A stretch of 64,000 nt of DNA from Xaviernesmea rhizosphaerae (GCF_001938945.1 NZ_MKIO01000021.1:186001-250000), one strand, 5' to 3'. Shown: positions 26,192 to 36,705, numbered from the stretch's first letter. The notes: generated by a model from the letters alone, not told the origin. A program made the numbers and translations.

Positions 26192-27238
26192 TCAGGCCGC
26201 CGCCTCACGCGCTTCCGTGCTCTCCGTCACCATGGCGCCGACCAGCGCGTGCAGGTCGAGACGGCCGAGCGGCAGGCCGGCCGGGTCCACCACATGCGCC
26301 ACGGACGCACCCGCGCTGCTCAGATCCCGGGCTGCGGCCTCCAGCACCGTTCCAGCCGGGATAGCCGGGCCTTCCACCGGGCCCGATAGCGGCGTCATCA
26401 CCGTTTCCACGCGCAGGACGCGGCCGCGATTGACCTCTTTCACAAAGGCGGCGATGTAGGCGTCGGCGGGGTATCGGACGATGTCCTGGCCGCTGCCCTG
26501 CTGGATCACCTCGCCATCGCGCAGGATCGCGATCTTGTCGCCGAGCCGCAGCGCCTCGTCGAGGTCGTGGGTGATGAAGACCACGGTCTTCTTCAATTCC
26601 TTCTGCAGATCGAGCAGGACGGTCTGCATGTCCACCCGGATCAGCGGATCGAGCGCCGAATAGGCCTCGTCCATCAGCAGGATTTCCGCGTCATTGGTCA
26701 GCGCACGGGCAAGGCCCACACGCTGCTGCATCCCGCCGGAGAGCTGGTTGGGATAGCGGTTCTCGAAGCCGGAGAGGCCGACCCGCTCGATCCATTCCAT
26801 GGCGCGCCGGCGGCGCTCCATGCCGGGAACGCCCTGGATTTCCAGCCCGTAACAGGTGTTTTCCAGGATCGTGCGGTGCGGCAGCAGCGCGAATTTCTGG
26901 AACACCATGGCGGTCTTGTGCCGGCGGAATTCCCGCAGGTCGAGCTCGCTCATGCGGCAGATATCGACGCCGTCATAGAGGACCTCGCCCGAGGTCGGCT
27001 CGATCAGCCGGTTGATATGGCGGATCAGCGTGGACTTGCCCGAGCCGGACAGGCCCATCACCACCATCACGCCGCCGGCCGGCATGCTGATGTTGATGTC
27101 CTTGAGGCCGAGCACGTGGTTGTGCGTGGCATTGAGCTCGGTCTTGCTCATGCCGGCGCGCACGGCCTCCACGTGGTCTGCACCCCGCGCGCCGAAGATC
27201 TTGTAGAGATTGCGGATTTCGATCGCGTGGCTAGCCAT
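26192..27238 (-). CDS. quaternary-amine (betaine/choline-type) ABC importer, ATP-binding protein
   Basis: 348 residues from the ATG at 27238. It is of the ProV/OpuAA type: an extended N terminus (KTELNATHNHVLGLKDINISM), Walker A GLSGSGKST near residue 65, LSGGMQQRVGLARAL, Walker B ILLMDEAYSALDP, and a C-terminal CBS-like segment after PADAYIAAFVKEVNRGRVL that often senses ionic strength. It overlaps the permease start region by eight bases. Third gene of the operon binding protein-permease-ATPase on the minus strand. Substrate (glycine betaine, proline betaine or choline) is not decided by sequence. Confidence 0.9.
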   Translation of the reverse strand: MASHAIEIRNLYKIFGARGADHVEAVRAGMSKTELNATHNHVLGLKDINISMPAGGVMVVMGLSGSGKSTLIRHINRLIEPTSGEVLYDGVDICRMSELDLREFRRHKTAMVFQKFALLPHRTILENTCYGLEIQGVPGMERRRRAMEWIERVGLSGFENRYPNQLSGGMQQRVGLARALTNDAEILLMDEAYSALDPLIRVDMQTVLLDLQKELKKTVVFITHDLDEALRLGDKIAILRDGEVIQQGSGQDIVRYPADAYIAAFVKEVNRGRVLRVETVMTPLSGPVEGPAIPAGTVLEAAARDLSSAGASVAHVVDPAGLPLGRLDLHALVGAMVTESTEAREAAA

Positions 27239-28139
27239 GGACCACCTCCGAATGCTTCTGCAGCCGGCGGCCATAGGCCTGGCTGGCGCGGTCGAAGATG
27301 ATGGCGATGCCGACCAGCGCGAAACCGTTGAGGAAGCCGATGGTGAAGAACTGGTTGTTGATGGCCTGCAGCACATTGCGCCCCAGACCGCCGACGCCGA
27401 CCATCGAGGCGACCACCACCATGGCCAGCGCCATCATGATCGTCTGGTTGATGCCGGCCATGATGGTGGGCAGCGCCAGCGGGATCTGCACATTCTTCAA
27501 CTTCTGCCAGGGCGAGGAGCCGAAGGCGTCGGCGGCTTCCAGCACCTCCTTATCCACCAGCCGGATGCCGAGATTGGTCAGCCGGATCATCGGCGGCACG
27601 GCATAGATCACCACGGCGATCAGCCCGGGCACCTTGCCGATGCCGAAAATCATCACCACGGGGATCAGATAGACGAAGCTCGGCATGGTCTGCATCACGT
27701 CGAGCACCGGATTGACGATGCGCTGCGCCCGATCGGAGCGCGCCATGACGATGCCGATGGGAATGCCGATCAGCACGGCCAGCAGGGTGGAAACGGTGAC
27801 GATCGCCAGCGTGATCATCGTGTCGTTCCACAGGCCGAGGAGGCCGATGGCGAGCATAGCCACGGCGGCGCCGAGGGTGATGCGCCAGCTGCGGCTGGCG
27901 GCAAAGACGAAGGCGAGCAGAATGGCCAGCACCAGGATCCAGGGCGCGCCGGTGAAGGAGCGCTCCAGCAGGTTCAGGAACCATTGCAGCGGCGCCACCA
28001 CCACATCGATCACATTGGCGTAGGAGCGCACCAGCGCCTTGAAGCTCTCGTCGATCGTCTTGCGCACCACGCGGATGGTGCCGTCATCGATCGCCGGAAA
28101 CTTGCACAGAAGGGTCGGTAATGCGTCGCAAAGCGCCAT
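27231..28139 (-). CDS. quaternary-amine ABC importer, permease
   Basis: 302 residues with about six membrane helices of the ProW/OpuAB type. Family blocks are PIGIVMARSDRAQRIVNPVLDVMQTMPSFVYLIPVVMIFGIGKVPG and GINQTIMMALAMVVVASMVGVGGLG. The N-terminal 50 residues are a soluble amphipathic extension. It lies 311 bases after the binding-protein gene, and that gap is filled with two tandem RIME-like repeats, an unusual place inside an operon. Strongly linked to the ATPase by overlap. Confidence 0.9.
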   Translation of the reverse strand: MALCDALPTLLCKFPAIDDGTIRVVRKTIDESFKALVRSYANVIDVVVAPLQWFLNLLERSFTGAPWILVLAILLAFVFAASRSWRITLGAAVAMLAIGLLGLWNDTMITLAIVTVSTLLAVLIGIPIGIVMARSDRAQRIVNPVLDVMQTMPSFVYLIPVVMIFGIGKVPGLIAVVIYAVPPMIRLTNLGIRLVDKEVLEAADAFGSSPWQKLKNVQIPLALPTIMAGINQTIMMALAMVVVASMVGVGGLGRNVLQAINNQFFTIGFLNGFALVGIAIIFDRASQAYGRRLQKHSEVVHG

Positions 28140-28182
28140 GTCTTTCCCTTGTCTTGTCTTCTGAAATTCTCAGCGCCGGGCT

Positions 28183-28282
28183 GGAGCATCGGACGGAAAA
28201 TCGCGCGCAGTCCCATGCTCCAGATTTTTGTCTTGCATCGAATCCTTCCGAAACCGGTTCCCGCTTTTCGGTCCGATGCTCC
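28183..28282. repeat. RIME-like mosaic repeat, operon copy 1
   Basis: About 100 bases bounded by inverted ends GGAGCATCGGA and TCCGATGCTCC, with an internal GAAACCGGTTCCCGCTTTTCGG palindromic half and a T-rich linker. Orientation is opposite to the copies at 25.9 and 36.7 kb. Confidence 0.8.
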
Positions 28283-28326
28283 AAGCGCACGCCTTGCGCG
28301 GCGGGCGGGGCAGGGCGGGGGCGGTC

Positions 28327-28430
28327 TAGAGCATCAGACTGAAAATCGCATGCAGTCCGATGCTCTAATTTTTTGTTTTTGCATCGGATTTTTCCGAAAA
28401 CCGGTTCCCACTTTTCGGTCCGATGCTCTA
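28327..28430. repeat. RIME-like mosaic repeat, operon copy 2
   Basis: 104 bases bounded by TAGAGCATC and GATGCTCTA, the best-preserved copy in the window, 45 bases from copy 1 and in the same orientation. It ends 21 bases from the stop of the binding-protein gene. Confidence 0.85.
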
Positions 28431-28450
28431 GCCCCGCGCCCCTCACGCCA

Positions 28451-29452
28451 TCAGAGCGAGGACTGGATCTTCTCGGCCACCTCCGGCTTCACCCAGCCCT
28501 TCCACATGTCGGGATAGGTCTTGAGGAAATATTTGGCGGCATCCTCGTTGGTCGCCTGGTTCTCGTCCTTCCAGGCCAGCACCTTGTTGACCGTACCATT
28601 GTCCCATTTGCGCGCCTTGACATAGTCCATGGCCACGCCTGCCTTGTCGGCGAACTGCTTGGTCACGACCGTGTAGACATCGGAGATGGGATAGGCGTTG
28701 ACCTTGGGCTTCGGGCAGTCCGGCACGGCGGTGCAGGCATCCCATTCGGCCTTGTCGTTCGGCACGCCGAAGGACAGCTTGGTCATCTCATATTTGCCGA
28801 GAATGGGCGTCGGCGCCCAGTAATAGCCGAGCCAGCCCTTCTTCTTTTCGAAAGCGCTGGCGATCGAGCCTTCCTGGCCGGCGGCCGAACCGGTGTCGAC
28901 GAGCTCGAAGCCGGCCTCTTCGGCCTTCAGCGCGCGGTAAAGATTGGCCGAGGAGATCTGGCAGTTCCAGCCCGACGGGCAATTGTAGACGGCGGCCTTG
29001 GACGGGTCTTCCGGCGCCGGGAACAGCTCGGGATGCTTCAGCGCATCCTGAACGGTCTTGATCTCGGGATGAGCGTCCGACAGGAACTTCGGAATCCACC
29101 AGCCTTCCACACCGCCATCGCTGAGGATCTTTGCAGCCTCGATCAGCCGGCCTTCCTTCACCGCCGCGTCCAGCGGCGTGCGCACGGCATTGACCCAGAG
29201 TTCGGGCGCCATGTCGGGCTGGCCCTTCTCGTTCATCGAGGTGAAGGTGGGCATGGTGTCGCCGGCGACGATCGAGACCGAGCAGCCATAGCCATTTTCC
29301 AGAATGATCTTGTCGACATAGGCGGCAACGCCGGCCGAGGCCCAGTTCATTTCGGCAATGCTGACCTCGCCGCAGGCTGCGGCCCGGGCGCCGGTGCCGC
29401 TCAGCGCAAAGAGCGCGGCCGCGAGGCAGGTGGAGGCAAGAAGCGTCTTCAT
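28451..29452 (-). CDS. quaternary-amine-type ABC importer, periplasmic binding protein
   Basis: 333 residues. Signal peptide of about 24 residues (MKTLLASTCLAAALFALSG...ARA), then AACGEVSIAEMNWASAGVAAYVDKIIL, an OpuAC-type fold. Conserved cysteines (NCPSGWNCQ, DACTAVPDCPK) suggest disulfides. It differs from classic ChoX, so I do not name it choX. The start at 29452 follows a GGAG site; the longer frame to 29764 has no signal peptide at its front. First gene of the importer operon; its promoter must lie in 29453-29800. Confidence 0.88.
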   Translation of the reverse strand: MKTLLASTCLAAALFALSGTGARAAACGEVSIAEMNWASAGVAAYVDKIILENGYGCSVSIVAGDTMPTFTSMNEKGQPDMAPELWVNAVRTPLDAAVKEGRLIEAAKILSDGGVEGWWIPKFLSDAHPEIKTVQDALKHPELFPAPEDPSKAAVYNCPSGWNCQISSANLYRALKAEEAGFELVDTGSAAGQEGSIASAFEKKKGWLGYYWAPTPILGKYEMTKLSFGVPNDKAEWDACTAVPDCPKPKVNAYPISDVYTVVTKQFADKAGVAMDYVKARKWDNGTVNKVLAWKDENQATNEDAAKYFLKTYPDMWKGWVKPEVAEKIQSSL

Positions 29453-30139
29453 GTCTTTTGATCTCCCATTTTTCTCAAGGCATTCTTCGAAAGAACGTAG
29501 GCGTCGAAAGAAGGCAGTCGTCGAAATGAAGGGCCCTGCTCGTGCCGGGACCCGGATCATGTCGGAGCCCGTGGCTCCCCGCGCCAAGTCAGCGCCATGC
29601 ACCGGCTCATCGAGCCGAAAGGTGTTTCGCGACGGCGCCTGCGTCCTGCGGGAGGACGTGGTCGTTCCGGCTGTCCGGGCAGGAGAGGGTGCACCGGATG
29701 GAAAGACAGGCCGACAATGTGCCGCTCTTTTGAACAAGCCTAAATATTTGACGCGGGAAATCAACCACTCTCCCGGCTCTGCTGTGGATGGCCACCGCGC
29801 ACAAAATATTTAAACCCTCTCAGGTTGTTTTTTTCTCTATCCTGGGTGGACGTTTCCGCGCTGATTTCGGGTCCGCGCAGGCCTTTCGTGCTGGACCTGC
29901 TGTCTCTGAGACATGTTTTTGCCTGATTGCGTCATTGGCCCTCCCGAGAATTCGGGGCAGTCTTTCCGCGCGATTTTTTTTCCCTGAGGCCGTCACTAAC
30001 CGTCCGGTAACCCTTCCCGCGCTATCACCTTCCTGCGGCGGCGAAAGCAGTCGTCCAGCCGGAGTTCAGGTGTTTTGCGTACCGGCTTGGTGCTTTTTTC
30101 GCAGGGGAACGGGTCTCCGCCTTTGTGCCCGCCTGCAAT
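29453..30139. other. long gene-free region between the importer operon and cobQ
   Basis: Nearly 690 bases without a credible gene. It contains an AT-rich pair TAAATATTT (29741-29749) and AAAATATTTA (29803-29812) that may mark promoters, and a T-rich pyrimidine tract near 29825. A transcript entering from here would meet the terminator at 30140-30180. Confidence 0.5.
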
Positions 30140-30180
30140 GGGGCCGCCTCGCGCTGGGCGCGACGCGGCCCCTTTTATTT
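30140..30180 (+). terminator. strong intrinsic terminator inside the cobQ leader
   Basis: GGGGCCGC (30140-30147) pairs with GCGGCCCC (30165-30172) and, inside it, TCGCG (30149-30153) with CGCGA (30159-30163), one C-C mismatch between; then TTTTATTT. It lies 160 bases before cobQ on the same strand, so it ends either a separate RNA or an attenuated leader. Confidence 0.8.
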
Positions 30181-30339
30181 GCGCGTCAGCGCGCCATCCT
30201 TCCGATCCCCGCTGCAGATGGTTCCTCCTCCCGCCCCCCCACATCGCCGCGCGCGATTGACAGGCGCGACCGCCATCCCGCAAACGGAAGGCTTCGACCC
30301 GGGCCTCTGGCGGCCCCGGATGGCAGGTGGAAAGATGCG

Positions 30340-31812
30340 ATGACCAAGGCGATCATGCTCCAGGGAACCGGCTCGGATGTCGGCAAGACCGTGCTGGTCG
30401 CGGGGCTCTGCCGGCTGGCCGCGCGCCGGGGCCTGAAGGTTGCGCCGTTCAAGCCGCAGAACATGTCCAACAATGCCGCGGTGACCGCCGATGGCGGCGA
30501 GATCGGCCGGGCGCAATGGCTGCAGGCGCTGGCGGCCGGCATTCCCACCACCGTTCATATGAACCCGGTGCTCCTCAAGCCACAATCGGAAACCGGCTCG
30601 CAGGTGATCGTCCAGGGGCGCATGTTCGGCTCGGCGCGCGGGCGTGACTACCAGGCACTGAAACCGACGCTGATGCAGGCGGTGCTCGACAGCTTCGCCC
30701 GGGTCGGCGAAGGACGCGACCTCGTCATCGTCGAGGGGGCGGGATCGCCCGCAGAAATCAATCTGCGGGCCGGCGACATCGCCAATATGGGCTTTGCCAC
30801 GAGGGCCGGCGTGCCGGTCGTGCTCGTCGGCGATATCGACCGCGGTGGCGTGATCGCCTCGATCGTCGGCACCAAGGCAGTGCTGCCGGCCGAAGATGCG
30901 GCGATGATCCAGGGCTTTCTGATCAACAAGTTCCGGGGCGATGTGTCGCTTTTCGATGAGGGCGTCGCCGCCATCACCCGCCATACGGGCTGGCCCTGCT
31001 TCGGCGTCGTCCCCTGGCTGAGATCGGCCGGGCGGCTGCCGGCGGAGGATTCGGTCACGCTGGAGCGGCTGGTCGAGGGGCAGGCGCGCGCGCTGAAGAT
31101 CGCCGTCCCCGTGCTGCCGCGCATCGCCAATTTCGACGATCTCGACCCCCTGAAGGCGGAGCCGGCGGTCGAGCTCGTTTTCGTCAAGGCAGGGTCACCG
31201 CTGCCGGCCGATGCTGCCCTCGTGGTGCTGGCAGGCTCCAAGGCGACGATTTCCGACCTGCAGGTGTTGCGCGACAATGGCTGGGACGCAGACCTTGCCC
31301 GCCATGTGCGCCGCGGCGGCCGCGTGATCGGCCTGTGTGGCGGCTATCAGATGCTGGGCCGGCGGATTGTGGACCCGCTGGGGCTGGAGGGCGTGCCGGG
31401 CACGGTCGAAGGGCTCGGCTTGCTGGATGTCGAGACGGAACTCTCGCCGGAAAAAGTGCTTCACGACGGGGCCGGCTGGTCCGTCGAGTTCGACCTGCCA
31501 CTGCAAGGCTATGAAATTCACCTCGGCGTCACGCGCGGGCCCGATTGCGCACGGGCGCCAGTCCTGTTGCGCGGCCAGCCTGACGGCGCGGCATCGCCGG
31601 ATGGACGGGTGAGCGGCACCTATCTGCACGGGCTCTTTTCCAGCGACGGCTATCGCCGTGCATTGCTGGCCCGGTTCGGCGTCACGTCCTCGATCGACAA
31701 TTACCGGCAGCAGGTAGAAGATGCGCTTGATCAGGTCGCCAGTGAACTGGAGGCGGTGCTCGATTCGTCCTGGCTCGAGCGCCTTTTTGCACTTAAGCCC
31801 CTCTTTTCATAA
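30340..31812 (+). CDS. cobQ: cobyric acid synthase
   Basis: 490 residues, ATP-dependent amidation of four side chains of adenosylcobyrinic a,c-diamide with glutamine. P-loop-like [20 protein letters not shown] at the start, [38 protein letters not shown], then the glutamine amidotransferase part with [13 protein letters not shown] (nucleophile Cys at about residue 333) and [13 protein letters not shown] holding the catalytic His. The start at 30340 follows AGGTGGAAAG; the open frame upstream passes through the terminator and is not coding. It stands apart from the other cob genes of this window. Confidence 0.95.
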   Translation: MTKAIMLQGTGSDVGKTVLVAGLCRLAARRGLKVAPFKPQNMSNNAAVTADGGEIGRAQWLQALAAGIPTTVHMNPVLLKPQSETGSQVIVQGRMFGSARGRDYQALKPTLMQAVLDSFARVGEGRDLVIVEGAGSPAEINLRAGDIANMGFATRAGVPVVLVGDIDRGGVIASIVGTKAVLPAEDAAMIQGFLINKFRGDVSLFDEGVAAITRHTGWPCFGVVPWLRSAGRLPAEDSVTLERLVEGQARALKIAVPVLPRIANFDDLDPLKAEPAVELVFVKAGSPLPADAALVVLAGSKATISDLQVLRDNGWDADLARHVRRGGRVIGLCGGYQMLGRRIVDPLGLEGVPGTVEGLGLLDVETELSPEKVLHDGAGWSVEFDLPLQGYEIHLGVTRGPDCARAPVLLRGQPDGAASPDGRVSGTYLHGLFSSDGYRRALLARFGVTSSIDNYRQQVEDALDQVASELEAVLDSSWLERLFALKPLFS

Positions 31813-31887
31813 GAATATAAGAAAATTTAAATAAATCAGATTCACCATCCTGGCTTGTATTGAAAACAGCGTCTTGGGACGGTTGAT

Positions 31888-33708
31888 ATGAACAGGCTTA
31901 GTTTTCTCGCGAAATTCGTGGTGGTCTTGACGATACTGAGCATCGTCGGCATCGGCGCGGTGGCATTCCTGACGTACCAGATGGTCAATATCTCAGCAAA
32001 TTACAACGAACTGGCCAGTGGCAAGCTCTATGCCTCGCAGCGGCTGACACGCGCCAATCGCGCCATTCAGGGGCTTCGCGCCGCCAGTGGCGACAGCATG
32101 AATGCGGACACGCCGGCAGGCTTTGCCGCTGCGGCCAAGGAGGCAAAGGAGGCGCGCACGACGGTCGAGGAATCCTTTGTCCATGCCCTTCAGGCTGTTC
32201 CCGGCCATGGCGAGCTTCTGGCGCAGCAGAAGCTCGCCATGGAGGTGCTGCAGCAAAAATGCGCCCCTTTGTGGGTGTTCCTTGACGGGCAGGGCACACC
32301 ATCCGAGCAGCAAAGCTTCGCCAAAAACGGGCTGCCGGAATGCCGGAAAGGCCTGATTGACGTTAGCCAGACGCTCGGTACCGTGGGCGTGAGCTTCGTC
32401 AACGAAAGCTTCAAGGAACTGGGCGTGCTCGGCGATACGACGTATCGTGCGACCGCGACCGCTGTCATCCTCGTCTCCGTCACGCTGATTCTCGCCTTTG
32501 CCGGCAGCCTCTTCATGCTCCGCCGCAGCATCGTGATGCCGACGCTTCGGCTGGCGCGCACGATGGAATCGCTTGCCGGCGGCGACCTCAGCGCCGAGGT
32601 CGAAGGCACCACCCGCCAGGACGAACTGGGCGTGATGGCCCGCGCGCTGCAATATTTCAAGGACAGGACGCAGGAGGCCGGCGCGCTCGCACGTGACGCG
32701 GAGCGCATGCGCGCGGAGGCGGATGCCGAGCGCCAGCGCAACCTCGACGCCGACACTCGCCGCGCCGCCGCCATGGGCGAGGCGACGCGCGGTCTCGGTC
32801 AGGCGCTGGAGCATCTTGCCGGTGGCGACCTGAGCTTCCGGCTCAAGACGCCCTTCGCGCCGGAGTTCGAGCAGTTGCGCGCCAATTTCAACCGGGCGAG
32901 CGAGCATCTGGGCGAGGTCATCGCCTCCGTCAGCGAGGTTGCCACGCTGATCGATGTCGGCACCTCGGAAATAAACCAGGGTTCACAGGACCTTGCGCGG
33001 CGCACCGAACAGCAGGCGGCGGCGCTGGAGGAAACGGCGGCAACGCTCGGGCAGATCACCTCCGGCGTCTCCGGCGCGGCCAAGCGCCTCGAAGAGGCCC
33101 GCGCCTTTACCCAGCGCGCCAGCTCCGGCGCCACCCAGTCCAGCTCCGTCGTGGCGGAAGCGATCGACGCCATGCGTCGTATCGAGGAATCGTCGAACCA
33201 GGTCAGCAGCATCATCAGCGTCATCGACGAGATCGCCTTCCAGACCAACCTGCTGGCGCTCAATGCCGGCGTGGAGGCCGCGCGCGCCGGCGAGGCGGGC
33301 AAGGGCTTCGCGGTCGTTGCCCAGGAGGTGCGTGATCTCGCCCAGCGCTCCGCCAAGGCTGCCAAGGAAATCAAGGCGCTGATCCACACCTCCTCGGAAC
33401 AGGTTGAAGGTGGCGTGCGCCTCGTCAACGTCACAGGCGACGCCCTGACGGTGATTGGCGGCCATATCGACGAGATCAACAGGCAGATGGAGGCTCTGGC
33501 AATGGCAGCGCGCGAGCAGTCTGTCGGCCTGTCGGAGATCAACAACACCGTCAACAGCATGGACCAGGTGACACAGAAGAATGCGGCCCTGGTGGAAGAG
33601 AGCAATATGGCCAGTGCCGCCCTTGCCGGGGAGGCTGCACGGCTGCGCAGCATGGTCGAATCCTTCCGGCTGCAGAACCAGCACATGGCCCATCGCAAGG
33701 TGGCCTGA
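31888..33708 (+). CDS. methyl-accepting chemotaxis protein
   Basis: 606 residues. Membrane helices at about 10-32 and 190-212 enclose a helical periplasmic sensor of about 155 residues. A HAMP domain follows ([19 protein letters not shown]), a second HAMP-like repeat ([17 protein letters not shown]), and a long signalling coiled coil whose tip [23 protein letters not shown] is at about 445-467. The C terminus lacks the NWETF-type pentapeptide used to tether CheR/CheB. Ligand unknown. It interrupts the cobalamin genes without any obvious functional link. Confidence 0.93.
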   Translation: MNRLSFLAKFVVVLTILSIVGIGAVAFLTYQMVNISANYNELASGKLYASQRLTRANRAIQGLRAASGDSMNADTPAGFAAAAKEAKEARTTVEESFVHALQAVPGHGELLAQQKLAMEVLQQKCAPLWVFLDGQGTPSEQQSFAKNGLPECRKGLIDVSQTLGTVGVSFVNESFKELGVLGDTTYRATATAVILVSVTLILAFAGSLFMLRRSIVMPTLRLARTMESLAGGDLSAEVEGTTRQDELGVMARALQYFKDRTQEAGALARDAERMRAEADAERQRNLDADTRRAAAMGEATRGLGQALEHLAGGDLSFRLKTPFAPEFEQLRANFNRASEHLGEVIASVSEVATLIDVGTSEINQGSQDLARRTEQQAAALEETAATLGQITSGVSGAAKRLEEARAFTQRASSGATQSSSVVAEAIDAMRRIEESSNQVSSIISVIDEIAFQTNLLALNAGVEAARAGEAGKGFAVVAQEVRDLAQRSAKAAKEIKALIHTSSEQVEGGVRLVNVTGDALTVIGGHIDEINRQMEALAMAAREQSVGLSEINNTVNSMDQVTQKNAALVEESNMASAALAGEAARLRSMVESFRLQNQHMAHRKVA

Positions 33709-33751
33709 CGGTTGCCGCGCGACGGCCGGCCTTCCAGACCTCAGGCGCGCT

Positions 33752-35548
33752 TCACAATTCGCCCGAGGCCTCGCGCCGCCGCCGGTCCAGCTCCTCGCTG
33801 TAGCGGCGCAGCGTGTGGCTCTCGGTCAGGAGGCCGGCGACGCGCCGCTCGATCATGTTGTTGACCACGGCCAGAGCGTCGCTCTCGCTCTTGTCGAACA
33901 GCGCCGCCGCCTGCTTGGCGTTCATCGTCGGCAGGAGCACGCTGTTGCGCAGGCTGATGAAGCGATCGAGATCCTGGCGCTCGCCCTCTTCCTCCATCGG
34001 GCTGGCATAGACTTCCGGCACAAGGATCATGCCGACATAGCGGTTGGCCTCGTCGACCGCGACCACGCGCTGGGTCGAACCCAGCGGAAAATCGCGCTTG
34101 AACTCGGCGAGGCTGCGGCTGGCGGGCGTGGTGCGCACATCGGCGCGCATCAGCCGTCCCACGGTCAGATTGCGGATCCAGCCGACATCATGGGCGCTGC
34201 GAATGCTTTCGCCGCGCAGATGGAAGCGCCAGGTGGCGAAGGAATAGCCGAAGGTGGTGCGGGTGACGAGCGAGGAGGTGATCACGGCGGCGAGCACCAG
34301 CACGGTGATGGGAAAGTCGCCGGTGATCTCCAGCGCCAGGAAGGTCATGGTCAGCGGCCCGCCGATGACGGCAACCGCCAGCGCGCTCATGCCGACCACG
34401 GCATAGACCACAGGCGTCAGCGTGGCCTCTGGAAAGGCGAGCATGGCGCCGAAGGCGAAGATCTTGCCCAGCAGTGCGCCCATGAACAGCGAGGCGAAGA
34501 ACAGGCCGCCGCGAAAACCGGACCCGATCGACACGGCCGAGGCGATCGATTTCAGCAGGAACAGGCCGACCAGAACGGCGATGGTCGGCTCGTTGGCGAG
34601 GTTGAGATGCATGGCGCCGTGCCCGCCCGAGAGCACCTGCGGCGAGACGGTCGCCAGCACGCCGACGACGATGCCGCCGATCGGCGGGCGCAGCGGCGCG
34701 GGAATGGCGCTCTTGCGCGCGAGCTCCTCCGTCAGCGACACGCCTTTCATGATCAGGATGCCGATGCCCGACGCAGCCGCGCCCAGAAGGATCGCGGGCG
34801 GATAATCCGCCAGCGTCACCACGTCGAACGTGCCGATATCGATGACGAATTCGTCGCCCGAGATCAGCCGCGCCACGAGATTGGCGATCAGCGCGGAGAC
34901 GATTACGGGCGTGAGCGAGACGATGGTGTAGGAGCCGATGATCAGCTCGAAGGCGTAGAAGGCGCCCGTCAGCGGCGCGTTGAAGGCCGCCGCGATCGCA
35001 CCCGCCGCGCCGCAGCCGAGGAGCAGCCGGGCATCGGCGCGGCGCAGCTGCAGGAAGATGCTGATCTTGGAGGCAAGGCCCGAGGCCACCTGGGTATAAC
35101 CCGCTTCCAGCCCCACCGATGCGCCGAACCCATTTGAGACCAGGTTCTGCACGGCGACGACGAGGCTGTCGGTCAGCGACAGCCGCCCGCCATGCAGCGC
35201 ATTGGCCTCGATCGGGTCGACCATCGGCTTCTTGCGCCAGCGGGCGAGGAAGAACAGCAGGATGCCCAGCACCAGACCGCCGACGATCGGCGCCATCAGC
35301 ACCGAGAGTTCGCCCTTGAGGTCGCTGGCGCTCAGGCGCTGATGGTCGGCAATGCCGAAGATCAGACGGTGCAGGCTCAGGGAAATGTAGCTCATCAGAC
35401 TGACCGCCAGACCGGCCAGCGCGCCGACGACCACGGCGGCGGCCACCAGGCCGACCTCGCTGCGGCGGGCAAAGGCGCGCAGCCGCGCCGGCTCCAGCGG
35501 CCTCAGGAGATGGCGGATCCGTGCCATCCAGTCTTGCGCCTTGCCCAT
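33752..35548 (-). CDS. ClC-family chloride channel/antiporter
   Basis: 598 residues from the ATG at 35548. The N-terminal ~430 residues form the multi-helix ClC core with VGLEAGYTQVASGLASKI, GAAGAIAAAFNAPLTGAFYAFE (the glutamate-bearing gating region) and SGFRGGLFFASLFMGALLGK. The C-terminal part has two CBS-like domains (for instance RTTPASRSLAEFKRDFPLGSTQRVVAVDE). It would move chloride against protons or passively across the inner membrane. The in-frame ATG at 35737 adds 63 basic, Arg-rich residues and is rejected. Convergent with the chemoreceptor gene. Confidence 0.9.
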   Translation of the reverse strand: MGKAQDWMARIRHLLRPLEPARLRAFARRSEVGLVAAAVVVGALAGLAVSLMSYISLSLHRLIFGIADHQRLSASDLKGELSVLMAPIVGGLVLGILLFFLARWRKKPMVDPIEANALHGGRLSLTDSLVVAVQNLVSNGFGASVGLEAGYTQVASGLASKISIFLQLRRADARLLLGCGAAGAIAAAFNAPLTGAFYAFELIIGSYTIVSLTPVIVSALIANLVARLISGDEFVIDIGTFDVVTLADYPPAILLGAAASGIGILIMKGVSLTEELARKSAIPAPLRPPIGGIVVGVLATVSPQVLSGGHGAMHLNLANEPTIAVLVGLFLLKSIASAVSIGSGFRGGLFFASLFMGALLGKIFAFGAMLAFPEATLTPVVYAVVGMSALAVAVIGGPLTMTFLALEITGDFPITVLVLAAVITSSLVTRTTFGYSFATWRFHLRGESIRSAHDVGWIRNLTVGRLMRADVRTTPASRSLAEFKRDFPLGSTQRVVAVDEANRYVGMILVPEVYASPMEEEGERQDLDRFISLRNSVLLPTMNAKQAAALFDKSESDALAVVNNMIERRVAGLLTESHTLRRYSEELDRRRREASGEL

Positions 35549-36088
35549 GCTCTGCCTGCCTTTTCCTACCCCTTGCGGCCGCGCCTTGTCGGACAGCCCT
35601 TGCCGGCGCCGGCGTGTCGAGTTGACCACGCTCTGCCGCCTGCCTATCTTTCCTGTTGCGCGCCTCGTGCAAGAGCGCATGAGCGCGTGACGGGCCCGCC
35701 CGCCGCATTTTCTCTCGGTCCTGATGCGATGCCGCATGGTGCGGGCGCGTGCGGGGCCAAGCGATCATTGCGGTCGTGTGTCGCGCGGTTGCAGTCTGTG
35801 ATCAACCCCGGGCGGACGCCTCCTCATCTACGAATCGTCCCCCATTCGCCGATCGTCAACCGAACGACACGGGCGGGCTCGACCCGCATGGGGCAAAGCC
35901 GTCCGGCTCGCCGGGGGCTGCGAACGCCGTCTTGACGCGTCAGACCACGGGTGCAAAGGGTCGATCCCGTCGACCACTGCGGATCATCGGCCGAGGGTCA
36001 TGGCGACCTGCAGATAAGGACGAGATTTGTCAGCGGCGTGACGGTCCCTTGCGGGCCGGCGAGACCAGCCCGATCGAAGGATTTTCCC
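35549..36088. other. gene-free region upstream of cobP
   Basis: About 540 bases between the divergent ClC and cobP genes with no credible open frame. The cobP-proximal part carries a B12-box-like sequence (listed separately). I could not assemble a complete cobalamin riboswitch core from it. Confidence 0.5.
35972..36011 (+). promoter_or_regulatory. possible divergent cobalamin leader element (B12-box-like)
   Basis: GACCACTG (35972-35979) is followed 17 bases later by GGTCATGGCGACCTGC (35996-36011), which resembles the CCACTG block and the B12 box (AGYCMGGAGACCTGC) in the right order. The upstream invariant CCCCCGCAACTG block is not recognisable, so this is tentative. Confidence 0.3.
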
Positions 36089-36607
36089 ATGACAGAGCGG
36101 CTCACTCTGGTGCTTGGCGGTGCGCGCTCCGGCAAGTCTCGCTTCTCCGAGGCTCTGGCCGAAGCCTGCGGGCTGGAGCGGCATTACATCGCCACTGCCC
36201 AGGCTTTCGATCCGGAGATGGAAGAGCGTCTTGCCCATCACAAGGCCCGGCGCGATCAGGCCTGGACCACGCATGAGGAGCCGCTGGATCTTGTGGGTGT
36301 GCTGCGTGACGTCGCCTTGCCGGGGCGGATCGTGCTTGTCGATTGCCTGACGCTGTGGGTCACCAATCTGATGATGGCGGAGCGACAGGTGGATGCGGAG
36401 GGCGAGCGGCTGGCCGCCGCGCTGTCCACACTGTCCGCGCCGGTGATTCTCGTTTCCAACGAAGTCGGTCTCGGTATCGTGCCGGACAATGCCATGGCGC
36501 GCGTCTTCCGCGACCATGCGGGGCGGCTGCATCAGGCGATCGCCGCCGTGGCCGACACTGTCTATTTCATCGCGGCCGGGCTGCCCTTGACGATGAAGGG
36601 TGGCTGA
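36089..36607 (+). CDS. cobP: adenosylcobinamide kinase / adenosylcobinamide-phosphate guanylyltransferase
   Basis: 172 residues. Phosphorylates adenosylcobinamide and adds GMP, preparing nucleotide-loop assembly. P-loop [14 protein letters not shown] at residues 7-20, [14 protein letters not shown] with the guanylylated-His region (HHKARRD), [12 protein letters not shown], and [33 protein letters not shown] lies nine bases before the ATG. First gene of the cobPWNO group; a RIME-like repeat separates it from cobW. Confidence 0.95.
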   Translation: MTERLTLVLGGARSGKSRFSEALAEACGLERHYIATAQAFDPEMEERLAHHKARRDQAWTTHEEPLDLVGVLRDVALPGRIVLVDCLTLWVTNLMMAERQVDAEGERLAAALSTLSAPVILVSNEVGLGIVPDNAMARVFRDHAGRLHQAIAAVADTVYFIAAGLPLTMKGG

Positions 36608-36705
36608 AGGGGCCCGCCTCTTGCAGCACGGTGGGCAACGTCACCCACAGCCTGTTGATCAACTAGATCTTGATCGCCTTGGCGCTTGCCTATACCAGAC
36701 CTAGG

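Noticed and set aside
26192..29452. Naming the importer choXWV
   Set aside because: The ATPase and permease fit any quaternary-amine importer, and the binding protein does not look like typical ChoX; the substrate is left open.
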